Positions 38,401 to 44,700 are shown, counted from the first letter of the stretch. The stretch: DNA of 64,000 nucleotides from Streptomyces zhaozhouensis (GCF_900230195.1 NZ_OCNE01000010.1:62001-126000); one strand, 5' to 3'. Notes: generated by a model from the letters alone, not told the origin. Translations and numbers: made by a program.

Positions 38401-38922
38401 GACCATCGTCATCATGGTCCCGGTCGCGGTGTGGGCCGCGAGGGTCTCGAAGTCCAGGTCGGCGAACTGCAGGATCTTGTAGTCCAGCGTGAACGCGCCG
38501 ACGAAGACGCCCACCTCGGTGCCGGCGAGCCGCCCGGGGAGCTGGCCGCCGTCCTCCAGCGCCTCCCAGGCGACTTCGAGGAGCTTGCGCTGCTGCGGGT
38601 CGAGTTGGGCGGCCTCGCGGGGGCTGATGCCGAAGAAGGCGGGGTCGAAGGCGTCGAAACCGTCGATGTACCCGCCGCGCCCGCCGACCAGCCGGCCCGG
38701 CTTGGAACGGTCCGCGCTGCCCAGGGTGGCCACGTCGTAGCGGTCGCGTGGCGTGGGGGTCAGGCAGTCGCGTCCCTCGAGGAGGTTGCGCCAGTAGGAG
38801 CGGTGGTCGTTGGCCCCGCCGGGGAAGCGGCAGCCGATGCCGACGATGGCGAATCTGTCGGATTCGGGGTCGTGATCGCGCTCGGGCTCGGAGGAGGAGG
38901 GGACGGGGAGCGAGTTCTCCAT
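29476..38922 (-). CDS. Iterative PKS-NRPS, polycyclic tetramate macrolactam synthase, IkaA-like (3148 aa)
   Basis: Domain order by hand-read motifs: KS (about 22-450; Cys195 in DTACSS, His330, His377), AT (560-870; Ser650 in GHSTGE, VPYHS at 750-754), DH (918-1205; His949...Pro958, Asp1124), KR (1455-1700; Tyr1620 in NYAAGN), ACP (Ser1784 in GLDSL), C (1848-2270; HHIISDA at 1977), A (2305-2815; TSGSTG, YRTGD, PNGKVD), PCP (Ser2865) and TE (2915-3130; Ser2985 in GYSLGG). This is the complete PTM synthase layout. A single PKS module makes two polyene chains, both are joined to an amino acid, and the TE closes the tetramate. A-domain residues aligned by hand read DVGEVGSVDK, like ornithine codes. 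ATG 38922 begins MENSLPVP. The two downstream oxidoreductases complete the locus. Confidence 0.93.
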   Translation of the reverse strand: MENSLPVPSSSEPERDHDPESDRFAIVGIGCRFPGGANDHRSYWRNLLEGRDCLTPTPRDRYDVATLGSADRSKPGRLVGGRGGYIDGFDAFDPAFFGISPREAAQLDPQQRKLLEVAWEALEDGGQLPGRLAGTEVGVFVGAFTLDYKILQFADLDFETLAAHTATGTMMTMVSNRISYCFDFRGPSLSLDTACSSSLVAVHLACESLRRGETGLALAGGTLLHSAPQYTIAETKGGFLSPAGLSRPWDASADGYVRAEGVALVAIRRLSDALADGDPIHSVIIGSGVNQDGHTPGITVPSADAQVRLIERVCAGAGISPGDLQYVEAHSTSTAVGDPIEAAALARALAIGRPPAGSGRPGAEPPYVGSVKANIGHTESAAGVAGLIKTALALKNGVIPPQINLDRLNPEIDGASLPFRIPTEPTAWPAHTGPARAGVNAFGFGGTNAHVLLEEPPRRTPPATAEEARPAYAVLPLTARADEALPELAGAVRAELTGGQVGDVAWTLAHRREHLDRRMAVAYSSPEELDEALAAAARGEPHPLVATGQRREGLSGRLVWVFTGMGPQWWAMGRRLYAEEPVYREAIDRCDRAFSRLVDWSLRDELLAEENASRMAETWLAQPANFALQTALAALWRSRGVTPDAIVGHSTGEIAAFHEAGVYDLADAVTVAVHRSRLQHRLVGTGRMLAVGLPQAEAARRARRYDGRIDLAAVNSPGSVTLAGEAEALAALAGELEAERVFARFLDVDVPYHSAQMAAIEGELRETLADLKPRRAQVPLYLTASPGAVARGEELDAGYWWHNVRDTVWFQAAVDRLVDDGFELFLEIGPHPVLGHSIRECLARREVRGQALPSIRRGENEPERFARSLAQLFTLGVRIDWHALHPSGRPVALPAYPWRHERYWTEPSPVARVRLGELDHPLLGRRLAGASPAWEAALDLERAPYLRDHRIEGRALFPAAGYLEMAAQAVRALTGGTHTAVADLELRKALFLPEERVTRTRLTFAPDSPTFHVVSTGGPEPTTHATGTVRSGQPRPLAPPLDTERVRGFRREAGEEVYARLAGHGYHYGPAFQGIEELWRGPGEALARLRLPAAAGARRAAEGEETAEEVSGGVDHQLHPVLLDSCFQALLAHALADEPPREGGAVRLPVAIDEVRLTPAGDQPLWVRVVVTEATDELLVGDLTVYADDGDPLGAVTGFRAADVERAAGAVGTGTVDGWLCAPRWDELPPLNGESVGSPGRLLVFADAQGGVGDALAKLVAERGGHCHLVRPGQVGRTDLMAGESTLVPGSAEGLARLLAEAGGAFDAVVDLWALDQRGPETGAAVARGAAEGPFALVALARALLDEGRAGRLHVVTRGSQAVRPGDPVAPLGARAWGVTRVLRYQELTEWPGLLVDLDGAGAVGPGEEADALLAELLAGPEQRAGDEVALRGGRRFGCRLAPAELTRPLPLRLRADGCYVVTGAFGALGRLLCRTLAERGARRLVLLGRSPLPERSRWREPGLDPRTAERVGFLRELEALGVQATPVTLDLTDEAALGAWLEGHRAAALPPIRGVFHLAGEVRDTLLPGMDRETFGAVHDPKVLGAWALHRRLADEPLEHFVLFASVAAWLPTAGQTNYAAGNAFLDALAHHRRALGLPALSVDWGPWATGMIEELGLVEHYRQARGMTSLSPTAGMAVLERIIGQDVAQLLVATVADWPTFLSWYPAPPPLVEELAAGATVSEGASTAGQPGAFVEEFAAAGEAERERLLGERFASVVGAVLRVPGERLDDGTGLNLLGLDSLLAMELRARLGAELGVTLPVVALLSGSTVGELVGQLREELVARLAEGADGGGQAAVEVFTDPERYPLTQNQKALWFLKQLDPDGFAYNIGGAVEVRAELDPALMLEAFRRLLARHPQLRANFVVEDGSPVQRIAPSAREDSAVFDVGDQPWEAIYRLIIREYRKPYDLERDPLVRFRLLRRADDRWIITKAVHHIISDAISTFTFIEELLALYEDLRRGGPGTLPEPTTHYLDFLNWQNAFLAGPEAERMYRYWRERLPAGTPELALPTDRPRPAVRTHNGGSEFFELDEALSARVHELAREHNTTVFMVLLAGYYLLLHRYAGQERIVVGSPVTGRTQEEFGSVYGYFVNPLPLALDLSGEPTVAELLERVRTVVLGGLDHQEYPFVLLVERLGLRHDPSRSAVFQAMFILLHHKVATEKYGYRLEYIELPEEEGQFDLTLSAYEEAADGRFHCVLKYNSDLFLPETVARMAGHYTRLVEELTSAGAERCATSLPMLEPAARLRLLGEFSGADAATSVAGRAVPELVREWAVREPDRTAVTLPDGFGAARDLSYGELVRRADALASRLRELGVGRGSAVGLCLPKSPELLVALLAVWRAGGACVPLDPGYPAGRLATMVTTAGVDVTLVGETAPEGLPGTTAALAALESGPAGDAGPAGGTDEGHAPEDLAYIVFTSGSTGRPRAVAVTHGNLASAYGGWRDAYRLESEVSTHLQLASPSFDVFFGDVVRALGSGGRLVLVERELLFQTEALYRTMRQQQVDCAEFVPAVVRTLAGYCESTGQRLDFLRLLVVGSDSWKIGEYRRLVALAGPGTRVVNSYGLSEATVDSCWFEGPTDGMDEHRMVPIGRPFPGSTLWVLDERGEPVPPGVTGELWVGGGGVSLGYVGEPELTAERFRSDLLGDGRRRYRTGDLATWDADGLVWLLGRADAQLKVRGHRIEPGEIEAELLAAPGVAQAVVTVRADAAGESALCAYWSATAPDGERAPEAAPDEAALRRRLAAALPTQLLPDHLVEVERLPLTPNGKVDLAALPAPAAGGDTVPYEAPETLYEERMAAHWRRLLGVERVGLHHDFFAVGGSSVRLIELIHALQVEFRVTIPVSQLFKVTTLHGMAETLEAVVTGRLGESHPWLAFNAEREPTLFCFPPAGGHGLVYRRLAEQLPQWRLVGFNYLAGDDKVARYADRVVELSPDGPLDLLGYSLGGNLAFEVAGELRARGRTVRRIVIVDSPRQAAAFPMTEQVLDAFDDELHDHLRRHTGSREVAEETRQQARDYLEFASRTPNTGTVDAALTVISERDNEELYAPGGGGSWHGATTATSVVLRGSGSHAELLDAGWVEHTAALVRSALTDTSTDSLTGSDHAPA

Positions 38923-39493
38923 GGTGATCCTTCGGGGATGACGCGGAGGTGGGTCAGCCGGAGGAGGGGGGACCGCTTGTCCTCACGCGATGCGGCACGC
39001 GAAGACAACACGCCAAAAGAACCGGAATTGTCCGACGGAACTTTCCTCTGGTCGTGAGGTGATGTGATCGTGTGCCCTCATCGTAAAGGCGCGGTGTTTC
39101 CGTGGTGAGGTGAACAGAGTCATCGGCTCGCGCCGGCGCACGGTGAATTCGCCGGCGCATTTCTCCGCCCGGATGCCTCTGACGTGCGACGATGCTGCCG
39201 CCCACGGGGAGCGCCTGGGGGCGCACGTGCGTGCGCCACCTCACGAACAGGCGAACAGGGGAAAGTGTTTGCGATTCTTTTTCGCCGCGGGGCGGGAGGG
39301 CCCGAAACGCGCGGTGCCGACGCTCCCGCGCACGTGTCTGCGCCTTTTTCTTTCGGGGTTGCCGCGTGCGCGGAGAACGCGCACGCATTCCGGTGAGAAA
39401 TGCTCGACCGGCACCGGATTCCGATCGTTTTTCTTCTTTCCCGCGCCGGTCGCCCCCGGTGTCGAAAAGGAGCCGGTGCCCGGAAAGGGGAGT
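38923..39493. other. Gene-free region upstream of the PTM synthase
   Basis: About 570 bases without a credible gene; the ORFs here lack actinomycete codon bias. It contains several T-rich tracts (near 39270, 39345 and 39425), unusual for this DNA. On the minus strand TACGAT (39085-39080), 17 bases after TCACCA, is a candidate -10 for the PTM operon, giving a leader of about 150 bases. No LuxR-, SARP- or TetR-type operator is recognisable, and no hydroxylase gene (as in frontalamide-type loci) is present. Confidence 0.5.
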
Positions 39494-39525
39494 GCGCCGA
39501 CCACGCCCTGAGGTGCGGTCGGCGC
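39494..39525 (-). terminator. Hairpin after the alpha/beta hydrolase gene
   Basis: GCGCCGACC (39494-39502) pairs with GGTCGGCGC (39517-39525), about 30 bases beyond the stop at 39557. This separates the hydrolase transcript from the PTM promoter region. Confidence 0.5.
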
Positions 39526-39556
39526 GGAGGGGCGGCGGTACGCGGCCCCTCGGGGG

Positions 39557-40507
39557 TTACTTGCTGGTCATGCTCCACGTGCCGTCACCGGTCGCGGCGG
39601 CATCGGTGAGGGCGGCCCACGGGTCGGTGTCGACCTTGAGGGCGTCGAGGAGGTAGGCGGAGACCGCGTCGGCGACGAGGGCGACGCGGGCGGGGTCCTC
39701 GTCGGTGGTCTCGGCGACCCTCTCGCCGGCGAGGCCGCCCAGGGTGTGCTCGCCCTCGGCGAGGGTGAGCAGGCTCATCGGGGAGGGGCTGAGGTGGTAG
39801 GCGTCGGTGAACCACTCCGGTCCCCGCGTGGAGAGCGAGGACTGGTCCCTGCCGCCCGCGACGACCAGGGTCGGCGCGGTCAGTGTGGAGTAGTCCGGCC
39901 TCATGAACGGCAGGTGTTCCGCGGCGAACGGGGTGAGCGTCTCGCCCGTTCCGGTCGCGGCGAGGAGCGCGCCGGCCGAGACCGCGGGGTGTGAGAAGTC
40001 CTCGCCGGGAACCCCGTCGGCGTCGAGTACGCGCGCGCCCAGGAGCGCGCCGGCGGTCTGGGCGCCCCAGGAGTGGCCCACGACGGAAAGGCGGCCCCGG
40101 TCGGTGCGGGGGCCGAGGTCGCCCGCCCGGAGCAGGATGTCGTCGAGACCGTCGAGAACCGCGTGCAGGTCGGCGATCCGGACGCGCCAGACGGTGGCGA
40201 AGCGCGGGTCGTCCCACCCGATGCCGTTGCGGCGGGAGTCCAGGTGGGTGGGCTGCACGACGACGAACCCGGCGGCCGCCCACCGGTCGACGAGGGGTTC
40301 GTACCCGTCCATGGACCACGCGTTGCCGTGGGAGAACACGAGGACGGGGAGGTTCCGTCCGGAGAGCGGGGCGGTGACCTTCACCGCGAGGCCGACGGCG
40401 CGGCCGGGGGCGGGGACGGTGATCGGCTTGACGGCGGTGACGGGCCGGTCGAGGGCGATGGAGGACAAGGGGGGCCTGCGCTTTCTCGCGGAAGAACGCC
40501 CTGCCAT
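39557..40507 (-). CDS. Alpha/beta hydrolase, TetR-controlled (316 aa)
   Basis: This has the dienelactone hydrolase/chlorophyllase-like alpha/beta fold. The oxyanion segment is VLVFSHGNAWSMDGY (55-69). The nucleophile is Ser146 in GHSWGAQ, the acid is Asp221 in VVAGGRDQ, and His254 lies in EGEHTLGG. No signal peptide is seen; the N-terminus is basic (MAGRSSARKRRP). ATG 40507 lies at the edge of the first TetR operator, so the gene should be repressed by the divergent regulator and induced by that protein's ligand. It is probably an esterase; the substrate is unknown. Confidence 0.87.
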   Translation of the reverse strand: MAGRSSARKRRPPLSSIALDRPVTAVKPITVPAPGRAVGLAVKVTAPLSGRNLPVLVFSHGNAWSMDGYEPLVDRWAAAGFVVVQPTHLDSRRNGIGWDDPRFATVWRVRIADLHAVLDGLDDILLRAGDLGPRTDRGRLSVVGHSWGAQTAGALLGARVLDADGVPGEDFSHPAVSAGALLAATGTGETLTPFAAEHLPFMRPDYSTLTAPTLVVAGGRDQSSLSTRGPEWFTDAYHLSPSPMSLLTLAEGEHTLGGLAGERVAETTDEDPARVALVADAVSAYLLDALKVDTDPWAALTDAAATGDGTWSMTSK

Positions 40508-40512
40508 ACTTT

Positions 40513-40531
40513 GGCGGAGCGATGTTCCGCC
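40513..40531. promoter_or_regulatory. TetR operator copy 2, hydrolase-proximal
   Basis: GCGGAGCGATGTTCCGC (40514-40530), with an extra outer G-C pair, matches the second operator at 14 of 17 positions. It lies directly before the hydrolase start. Confidence 0.75.
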
Positions 40532-40537
40532 AACTTA

Positions 40538-40554
40538 GCGGAACAGTGTTCCGC
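40538..40554. promoter_or_regulatory. TetR operator copy 1, regulator-proximal
   Basis: GCGGAACAGTGTTCCGC is a perfect palindrome around a central base. Its centre is 24 bases from the other copy, so two dimers could sit in register and shut both divergent promoters. Confidence 0.85.
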
Positions 40555-40571
40555 GAGTAAAGGGAGGCCCC

Positions 40572-41144
40572 GTGCCGGAAACGACCGGAGTGCGTCAGCA
40601 GCAGGCGCGGCGGACGCGCGCCGCCGTGCTGGCGGCCGCGGCGGCGGTCTTCGTCGACCAGGGCGTCCAGGCCCCCGTCCGGGACATCGCCGAACGCGCC
40701 GGTGTCGGCGTCGGGACCGTCTACCGCCACTTCCCGACCCGGGCGGACCTCGTCACCGCCGTCTACCGGCACCAGATCGACACGTGCGCCGCACTCGCGC
40801 CCCGGCTCCTGGAGGAGTCGGCCTCCCCGTACAGCGCCCTGACGTGCTGGGTGGACGCGTTCGTGGAGTTCCTGGTGACCAAGCACGGCCTCGGCGCCGC
40901 CCTCGGGGCCGGGGACCCGGGGCTGGAGAACCTGCACGCCCTCATGCTCGACACCCTGGTCCCGGCCTGCGCCTCGCTGCTCGAAGCCTGCGTCGCCGCC
41001 GACGAGGTCGGCCCCGACCTCACCGCCTACACGCTGATGCGCGCCATCGGGAACCTCTGCATCACCGGTCCCGACTACGACCGGTCCGACGCCCGGAACA
41101 TGGTCGCCACCCTCCTGGTCGGCTGCCGTCGCGCGGCGGCGTGA
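40572..41144 (+). CDS. TetR family repressor of the hydrolase (190 aa)
   Basis: Residues 13-60 form the TetR DNA-binding domain (RTRAAVLAAAAAVF...VGVGTVYRHFPTRADLV). The C-terminal part resembles the SbtR-like ligand-binding domain. GTG 40572 follows GGGAGG (40562-40567). Divergence from the hydrolase and the paired palindromes between them give a self-contained one-regulator/one-enzyme switch. The inducer is unknown. Confidence 0.92.
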   Translation: MPETTGVRQQQARRTRAAVLAAAAAVFVDQGVQAPVRDIAERAGVGVGTVYRHFPTRADLVTAVYRHQIDTCAALAPRLLEESASPYSALTCWVDAFVEFLVTKHGLGAALGAGDPGLENLHALMLDTLVPACASLLEACVAADEVGPDLTAYTLMRAIGNLCITGPDYDRSDARNMVATLLVGCRRAAA

Positions 41145-41174
41145 GGGGGCGCGCCGGCCCGCCCGCGCGGGGGC

Positions 41175-42473
41175 TCAGGCGGTGTCCGCCGGGGCGGTCG
41201 CCAGGGGGCGCTCGGCGGTGGGCGGAGCGCCGGGGGCGTCCGGGGGCGCGAGGCGGTGGATGACCGGGCCCGCCATGGCGGTGGTGAGAACGGCCATCAG
41301 GACCATCATGGTGAACAGCTCGGCGCTGATCACCCCCAACTGGCGACCGATCTCCAGGACCACCAGCTCGGTCAGCCCCCGGGTGTTCATCAGCGCGCCG
41401 AAGACCGTCGCCTCGCGCCAGCCCATGCCGAGCGCGCGTGCCGGGAGGGTGGCGCCGGCGAGTTTGCCGACCACGGCGACGGCGACGACGAGCGCCAGCG
41501 CCGCCGCGTCGGCCGGCCCCAACGCGCCGACGTCGACGGAGAGTCCGGTCACCACGAAGAAGACCGGCAGCAACAGCCCCGAGACGCGCTCCAACGGCGG
41601 TTCCAGCGACTCCCGTTGCGACGGCGCGAGGTCTCTCGGCATCACCAGGCCGAGGGCGAACGCCCCGAAGATCGCGTGGATGCCGATCCAGGTCGTCGCC
41701 ACGGACGAGAACAGCACGCCCGCCACCACCAGCGCCAGCACCGTGCCGCGCGCGGCGAACCAGCCGCGCGCGGCGGCCCGTCGCAGCAGCGGGCGCACGC
41801 ACGCGCCGAGCACCAGTCCGTAGACCGCCGTCAGCCCGACCACCCGGAGCGTCTCGCCCCCGCCCTGGCCGCCGCCCGACTCCACGAGCGCCACCACCAG
41901 CGCCAGCACGCACCAGGCGATCACGTCGCCGATCGCCGCGCAGGCCATCGCCGTGCCGCCGACCCGCGTCCTGGACAGCCCGCCGTCCCGGATGATGCGG
42001 GCCAGCACGGGGAAGGCCGTGATGGCGAACGCCGTTCCCAGGTAGAGCGCGAACGTGCCGGGGGAGACGCCGTCGCCCGCGTACGAGGAGTGCAGCCACC
42101 CCGCCGCGCCGAGCCCCAGCAGGAAGGGCACCACCATCGACAGCCCCGCCATGGTGCCCACCGCGCGTCCCCGGCCGCGCAGCCGCGTCAGGTCCAGCTC
42201 CCAGCCGGCGAGGAACATGAAGAGCAGCAGGCCGAGTTGGGCGATCGCGGAGAGCAGCGGACGCGCGTCGTCGGGGAAGAGCAGTCCGGGAAGGTCGCCC
42301 GGCAGCAGCCCCAGTACGCTCGGACCCAGCGTGATCCCGACGGCGATCTCGCCGACCACCGGCGGCTGGCGCAGCCGCCGGGCCAACGGCACCACGGCGG
42401 CCGAGAGGAGCAGCACGATCGCCAGATCGGCCATGACGACCGATTCGGCCGGCAGACTCTCAGCGAGGGACAT
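41175..42473 (-). CDS. CPA2-type cation/proton antiporter (432 aa)
   Basis: This is a KefB/NapA-like monovalent cation:proton antiporter with about 12-13 hydrophobic segments. The family start is seen in VVPLARRLRQPPVVGEIAVGITLGPSVLG. GTAFAITAFPVLARII and AAIGDVIAWCVLAL (the conserved Asp in helix 5-6) mark the transport core. There is no C-terminal RCK domain. ATG 42473 has GGAGGTG upstream; the frame extends further but reads into the divergent control region. It would exchange K+/Na+ for H+ at the membrane. Confidence 0.9.
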   Translation of the reverse strand: MSLAESLPAESVVMADLAIVLLLSAAVVPLARRLRQPPVVGEIAVGITLGPSVLGLLPGDLPGLLFPDDARPLLSAIAQLGLLLFMFLAGWELDLTRLRGRGRAVGTMAGLSMVVPFLLGLGAAGWLHSSYAGDGVSPGTFALYLGTAFAITAFPVLARIIRDGGLSRTRVGGTAMACAAIGDVIAWCVLALVVALVESGGGQGGGETLRVVGLTAVYGLVLGACVRPLLRRAAARGWFAARGTVLALVVAGVLFSSVATTWIGIHAIFGAFALGLVMPRDLAPSQRESLEPPLERVSGLLLPVFFVVTGLSVDVGALGPADAAALALVVAVAVVGKLAGATLPARALGMGWREATVFGALMNTRGLTELVVLEIGRQLGVISAELFTMMVLMAVLTTAMAGPVIHRLAPPDAPGAPPTAERPLATAPADTA

Positions 42474-42798
42474 CGCACCTCCAGGGCGGGGGGAACGGGC
42501 GCGCCGGCGTCCGCCGGGCAGGCCGATTCTGACGAAGAGTCGCCGCCTCATCGACGCCCTTAAGCGGGGGCCGAACCACCCCGGCCCGCCGCCGGCGCGG
42601 GGAGCATCAACGCGCGTCGCCACCAGGGAGTTTCACCGGCCGCTTAAGGAGGTCGCGGACGGGCCGGCGCACTCGTTACCTTCCTGACCAGGCCGGGTGG
42701 GGCCTGGCCGCGGGCCGGGGCTCCGCCCGTCTCCGGCCGTCCTCCCGGCGCCGCCCACGGACGTGACCGCGCACCCGACCCAGGACCCGGAGATGACC
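42474..42798. promoter_or_regulatory. Divergent region, antiporter / flavin reductase
   Basis: A gene-free 325 bases. CCTTAAGCGG (42558-42567) and CCGCTTAAGG (42640-42649) are exact inverted copies 82 bases apart, each reading CCGCTTAAGG toward the adjacent gene. Rightward, TTACCT near 42676 could be a -10. The pair may be operator or promoter elements shared by the two genes. Confidence 0.45.
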
Positions 42799-43326
42799 AT
42801 GACGGTGCCCCTGTCCAGCGCTCGGCCCACCTCGGGTGTCGCGCCCCACGACTTCCGGGCCCTGATGGCCGGATTCCCCACCGGCGTGGGGGTCGTGACG
42901 GCCTATCAGCCCGACGGCCGGCCGATCGGGATGACCTGCTCGTCGATATGCAGCGTCTCCCTGACCCCCTCGCCCACCCTGCTGGTCTGCCTGCGCAAGG
43001 GGAGCCCCACCCTGGCCGCCCTGCTGAGCAGCGGCGCCTTCGCGCTCAACCTGCTCCACGAGGGCGGGCGCGCCACCGCCGAACTCTTCGCCTCCGGCGA
43101 CCCCGACCGTTTCGACCGGGTCGCCTGGCGGTCGGGCGAGGGCTTCGGCGGTCCGCACCTGCCGGCGGACAGCCATGTGACGGCGGACTGCGAGATCAGC
43201 CAGTACAACGCGATCGGCGACCACGAGGCCGTCTTCGGCAAGGTCGTCGCCGTCACCGCGGAGGACGCCGAGCGCGCCCCGCTGCTCTACGGCCGGCGCC
43301 GGTACGCCGTCTGGCCTGCCGGCTGA
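42799..43326 (+). CDS. Flavin reductase family protein (175 aa)
   Basis: This is an FMN-binding split-barrel flavin reductase (HpaC/SnaC type). DFRALMAGFPTGVGVVTAY opens the fold, then IGMTCSSICSVSLTPSPTLLVCLRKGSPT binds the flavin phosphate and ribityl chain. GDHEAVFGKV near 140 holds the GDH motif typical of NAD(P)H-using members. It would supply reduced flavin to a two-component monooxygenase. No such partner is adjacent. ATG 42799 has GGAG 6 bases upstream; ATG 42793 is in frame but has no spacing from it. Confidence 0.88.
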   Translation: MTVPLSSARPTSGVAPHDFRALMAGFPTGVGVVTAYQPDGRPIGMTCSSICSVSLTPSPTLLVCLRKGSPTLAALLSSGAFALNLLHEGGRATAELFASGDPDRFDRVAWRSGEGFGGPHLPADSHVTADCEISQYNAIGDHEAVFGKVVAVTAEDAERAPLLYGRRRYAVWPAG

Positions 43327-43761
43327 ACGGCGCGCCGCCGGCCCGTTCCGCCGTCCTCTCCCTCCATAATACGCCCTTTGTCACGGGTCGTTCGGAGAGG
43401 TGCGCCCGCCCGTTATTGCGGGGTGGGCGCACACGGCAACCCACGTCTTGTTTCCGGGTGCCGGCATTCCGCTTCGATGGTGTTTCCTTCGCTTGTGGAA
43501 ACATGCGCAAGCCGTAGGTCCCGCGCCCGCCCGCCGCTGCGCCGTGCTCGTTCCCTCTGGCATCGGTCAAGGCCAGTGCCTCGCCATGGAAAGAAAGCAA
43601 GTGGGCGTTTCCCTCGGTCTCTTTTCGCCTGGGAAGTCATAGCTATCGGGTTAACCTACTCTCCCTTCTGATAAGGTGTTTGTTTCGCCCCCCATACCCA
43701 ACACTCGAACAACGAGGTAATCTCTCGTCCCACTGGATCGGTGCGGACGGGGGAATTTCGC
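43327..43761. other. 435-base intergenic region with two hairpins and an AT-rich promoter
   Basis: No gene is supported. GTGCGCCC (43400-43407) pairs with GGGCGCAC (43425-43432), extended by inner pairs, and is a candidate terminator. TGTTTCC and GGAAACA (43481-43503) form a second 7-bp stem. 43636-43680 is AT-rich, with TCATAGCTAT, TTAACC and TAAGGT (43672-43677, possible -10), and probably drives the ArsR-like gene. Confidence 0.5.
43400..43432 (+). terminator. Candidate terminator of the flavin reductase gene
   Basis: A 12-bp stem with one G-U pair and a nine-base loop, 74 bases downstream of the stop. No T-run follows. Confidence 0.5.
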
Positions 43762-44700
43762 ATGGAACGGCAGCGGATTAACGTGCGTTTCAGCAGTCGC
43801 GATTTGGCGTCGACGACCGTGGGCACGCGGGCGAGACCGGTGCTGGAGTCCGCGTTCGCCCTCGACGCGCTCAGGAGACGCGGGGGCGGCGGCCCCTTCG
43901 CCGAGTGGCGACAACGCACGCTGGCCCGGCTGGGACCGCGCGCCCAGAGGTTGTTGGCGCTGCCGACCGCGCTGCGGTCGCTGCCGGACCTGCTGGCCGC
44001 CGCCGAGGCCGATCCCCTGGAGAGCGCCGGGCGGCGCGACGGGGTGGCCGCCGCGCTGCGGGAGTTCCGGGGCGTGGCCCTGACGCCCTACTGGGGCCGG
44101 ATCGCCGCCCGGCTGGAGATCGACTGCTCGGCGCGTGGCCGGCTCCTCCAACGCGGCGGGGTCGGACTGCTGCTCTCCACGCTGCATCCCGCCGTCACCT
44201 GGTCGTCCGGGGTGCTGCGGATCGACGGTGGAGCCTCCGGTGGTGAGATCCGGCTGGACGGGCGCGGTCTGCTGCTGACGCCCTCGCTCTTCCTCAACGG
44301 CCGCGCGCCCGTCGTGGTCGACCCGCCGGGGCGCACCACGGCGCCCACGCTCGTCTACCCGGTCGTCCTGGCGCCCGCCGAGATCGCCGCGCTGTGGACG
44401 GAGAGCGAGGAGAGTCCGGTCGAGGCGCTGGGCGCGCTCGTCGGCCGCACCCGCGCCGCGATCATGCAGACCCTGACGGACGCCTGCAACACCACCGAAC
44501 TCGGGCGCCGCGTCGGCGTCTCGGCCGCCGCGGCCAGCCAGCACGCCGCCGTGCTCAGGAGCGCCGGCCTCATCACCACCCACCGCCGTCTGAACAGCGC
44601 GCTGCACACCCTCACCCCGCTCGGCATGGCGCTGCTCAACGCGCACGCCCGCGTCCCGGAGCGGGCCGCCGCCGGCGGGCGGGCGCCGCAGTCCGGCTGA
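43762..44700 (+). CDS. ArsR-like regulator with N-terminal sensor domain (312 aa)
   Basis: The C-terminal 80 residues are an ArsR winged helix (ALVGRTRAAIMQTLTDACNTTELGRRVGVSAAAASQHAAVLRSAGLI, quoted in part). The first 220 residues match the long N-terminal domain seen in many Streptomyces ArsR-like regulators whose ligand is unknown. Cys residues for metal sensing are not arranged as in SmtB. ATG 43762 has GGGGGAA 7 bases upstream; GTG 43741 in frame is less likely. It may be autoregulatory; no target gene is obvious. Confidence 0.82.
   Translation: MERQRINVRFSSRDLASTTVGTRARPVLESAFALDALRRRGGGGPFAEWRQRTLARLGPRAQRLLALPTALRSLPDLLAAAEADPLESAGRRDGVAAALREFRGVALTPYWGRIAARLEIDCSARGRLLQRGGVGLLLSTLHPAVTWSSGVLRIDGGASGGEIRLDGRGLLLTPSLFLNGRAPVVVDPPGRTTAPTLVYPVVLAPAEIAALWTESEESPVEALGALVGRTRAAIMQTLTDACNTTELGRRVGVSAAAASQHAAVLRSAGLITTHRRLNSALHTLTPLGMALLNAHARVPERAAAGGRAPQSG

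Noticed and set aside
29476..38922. Reading the PKS-NRPS as part of a larger modular assembly line
   Set aside because: Only one KS-AT-DH-KR-ACP set and one C-A-PCP-TE set are present and no other PKS genes flank it; this fits the iterative PTM type.
39000..39550. Several overlapping ORFs of 80-150 codons upstream of the PTM synthase
   Set aside because: All frames are similarly open on both strands, codon bias is absent, and the translations have no coherent features.
40572..41144. The TetR gene as a pathway regulator of the adjacent PTM locus
   Set aside because: Its paired operators lie between it and the hydrolase; no copy of that motif is visible before the PTM synthase.
43481..43503. 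TGTTTCC/GGAAACA stem as a LacI-type operator
   Set aside because: Spacing and core do not match the LacI operator at 7481, and no LacI gene is near; noted only as a hairpin.
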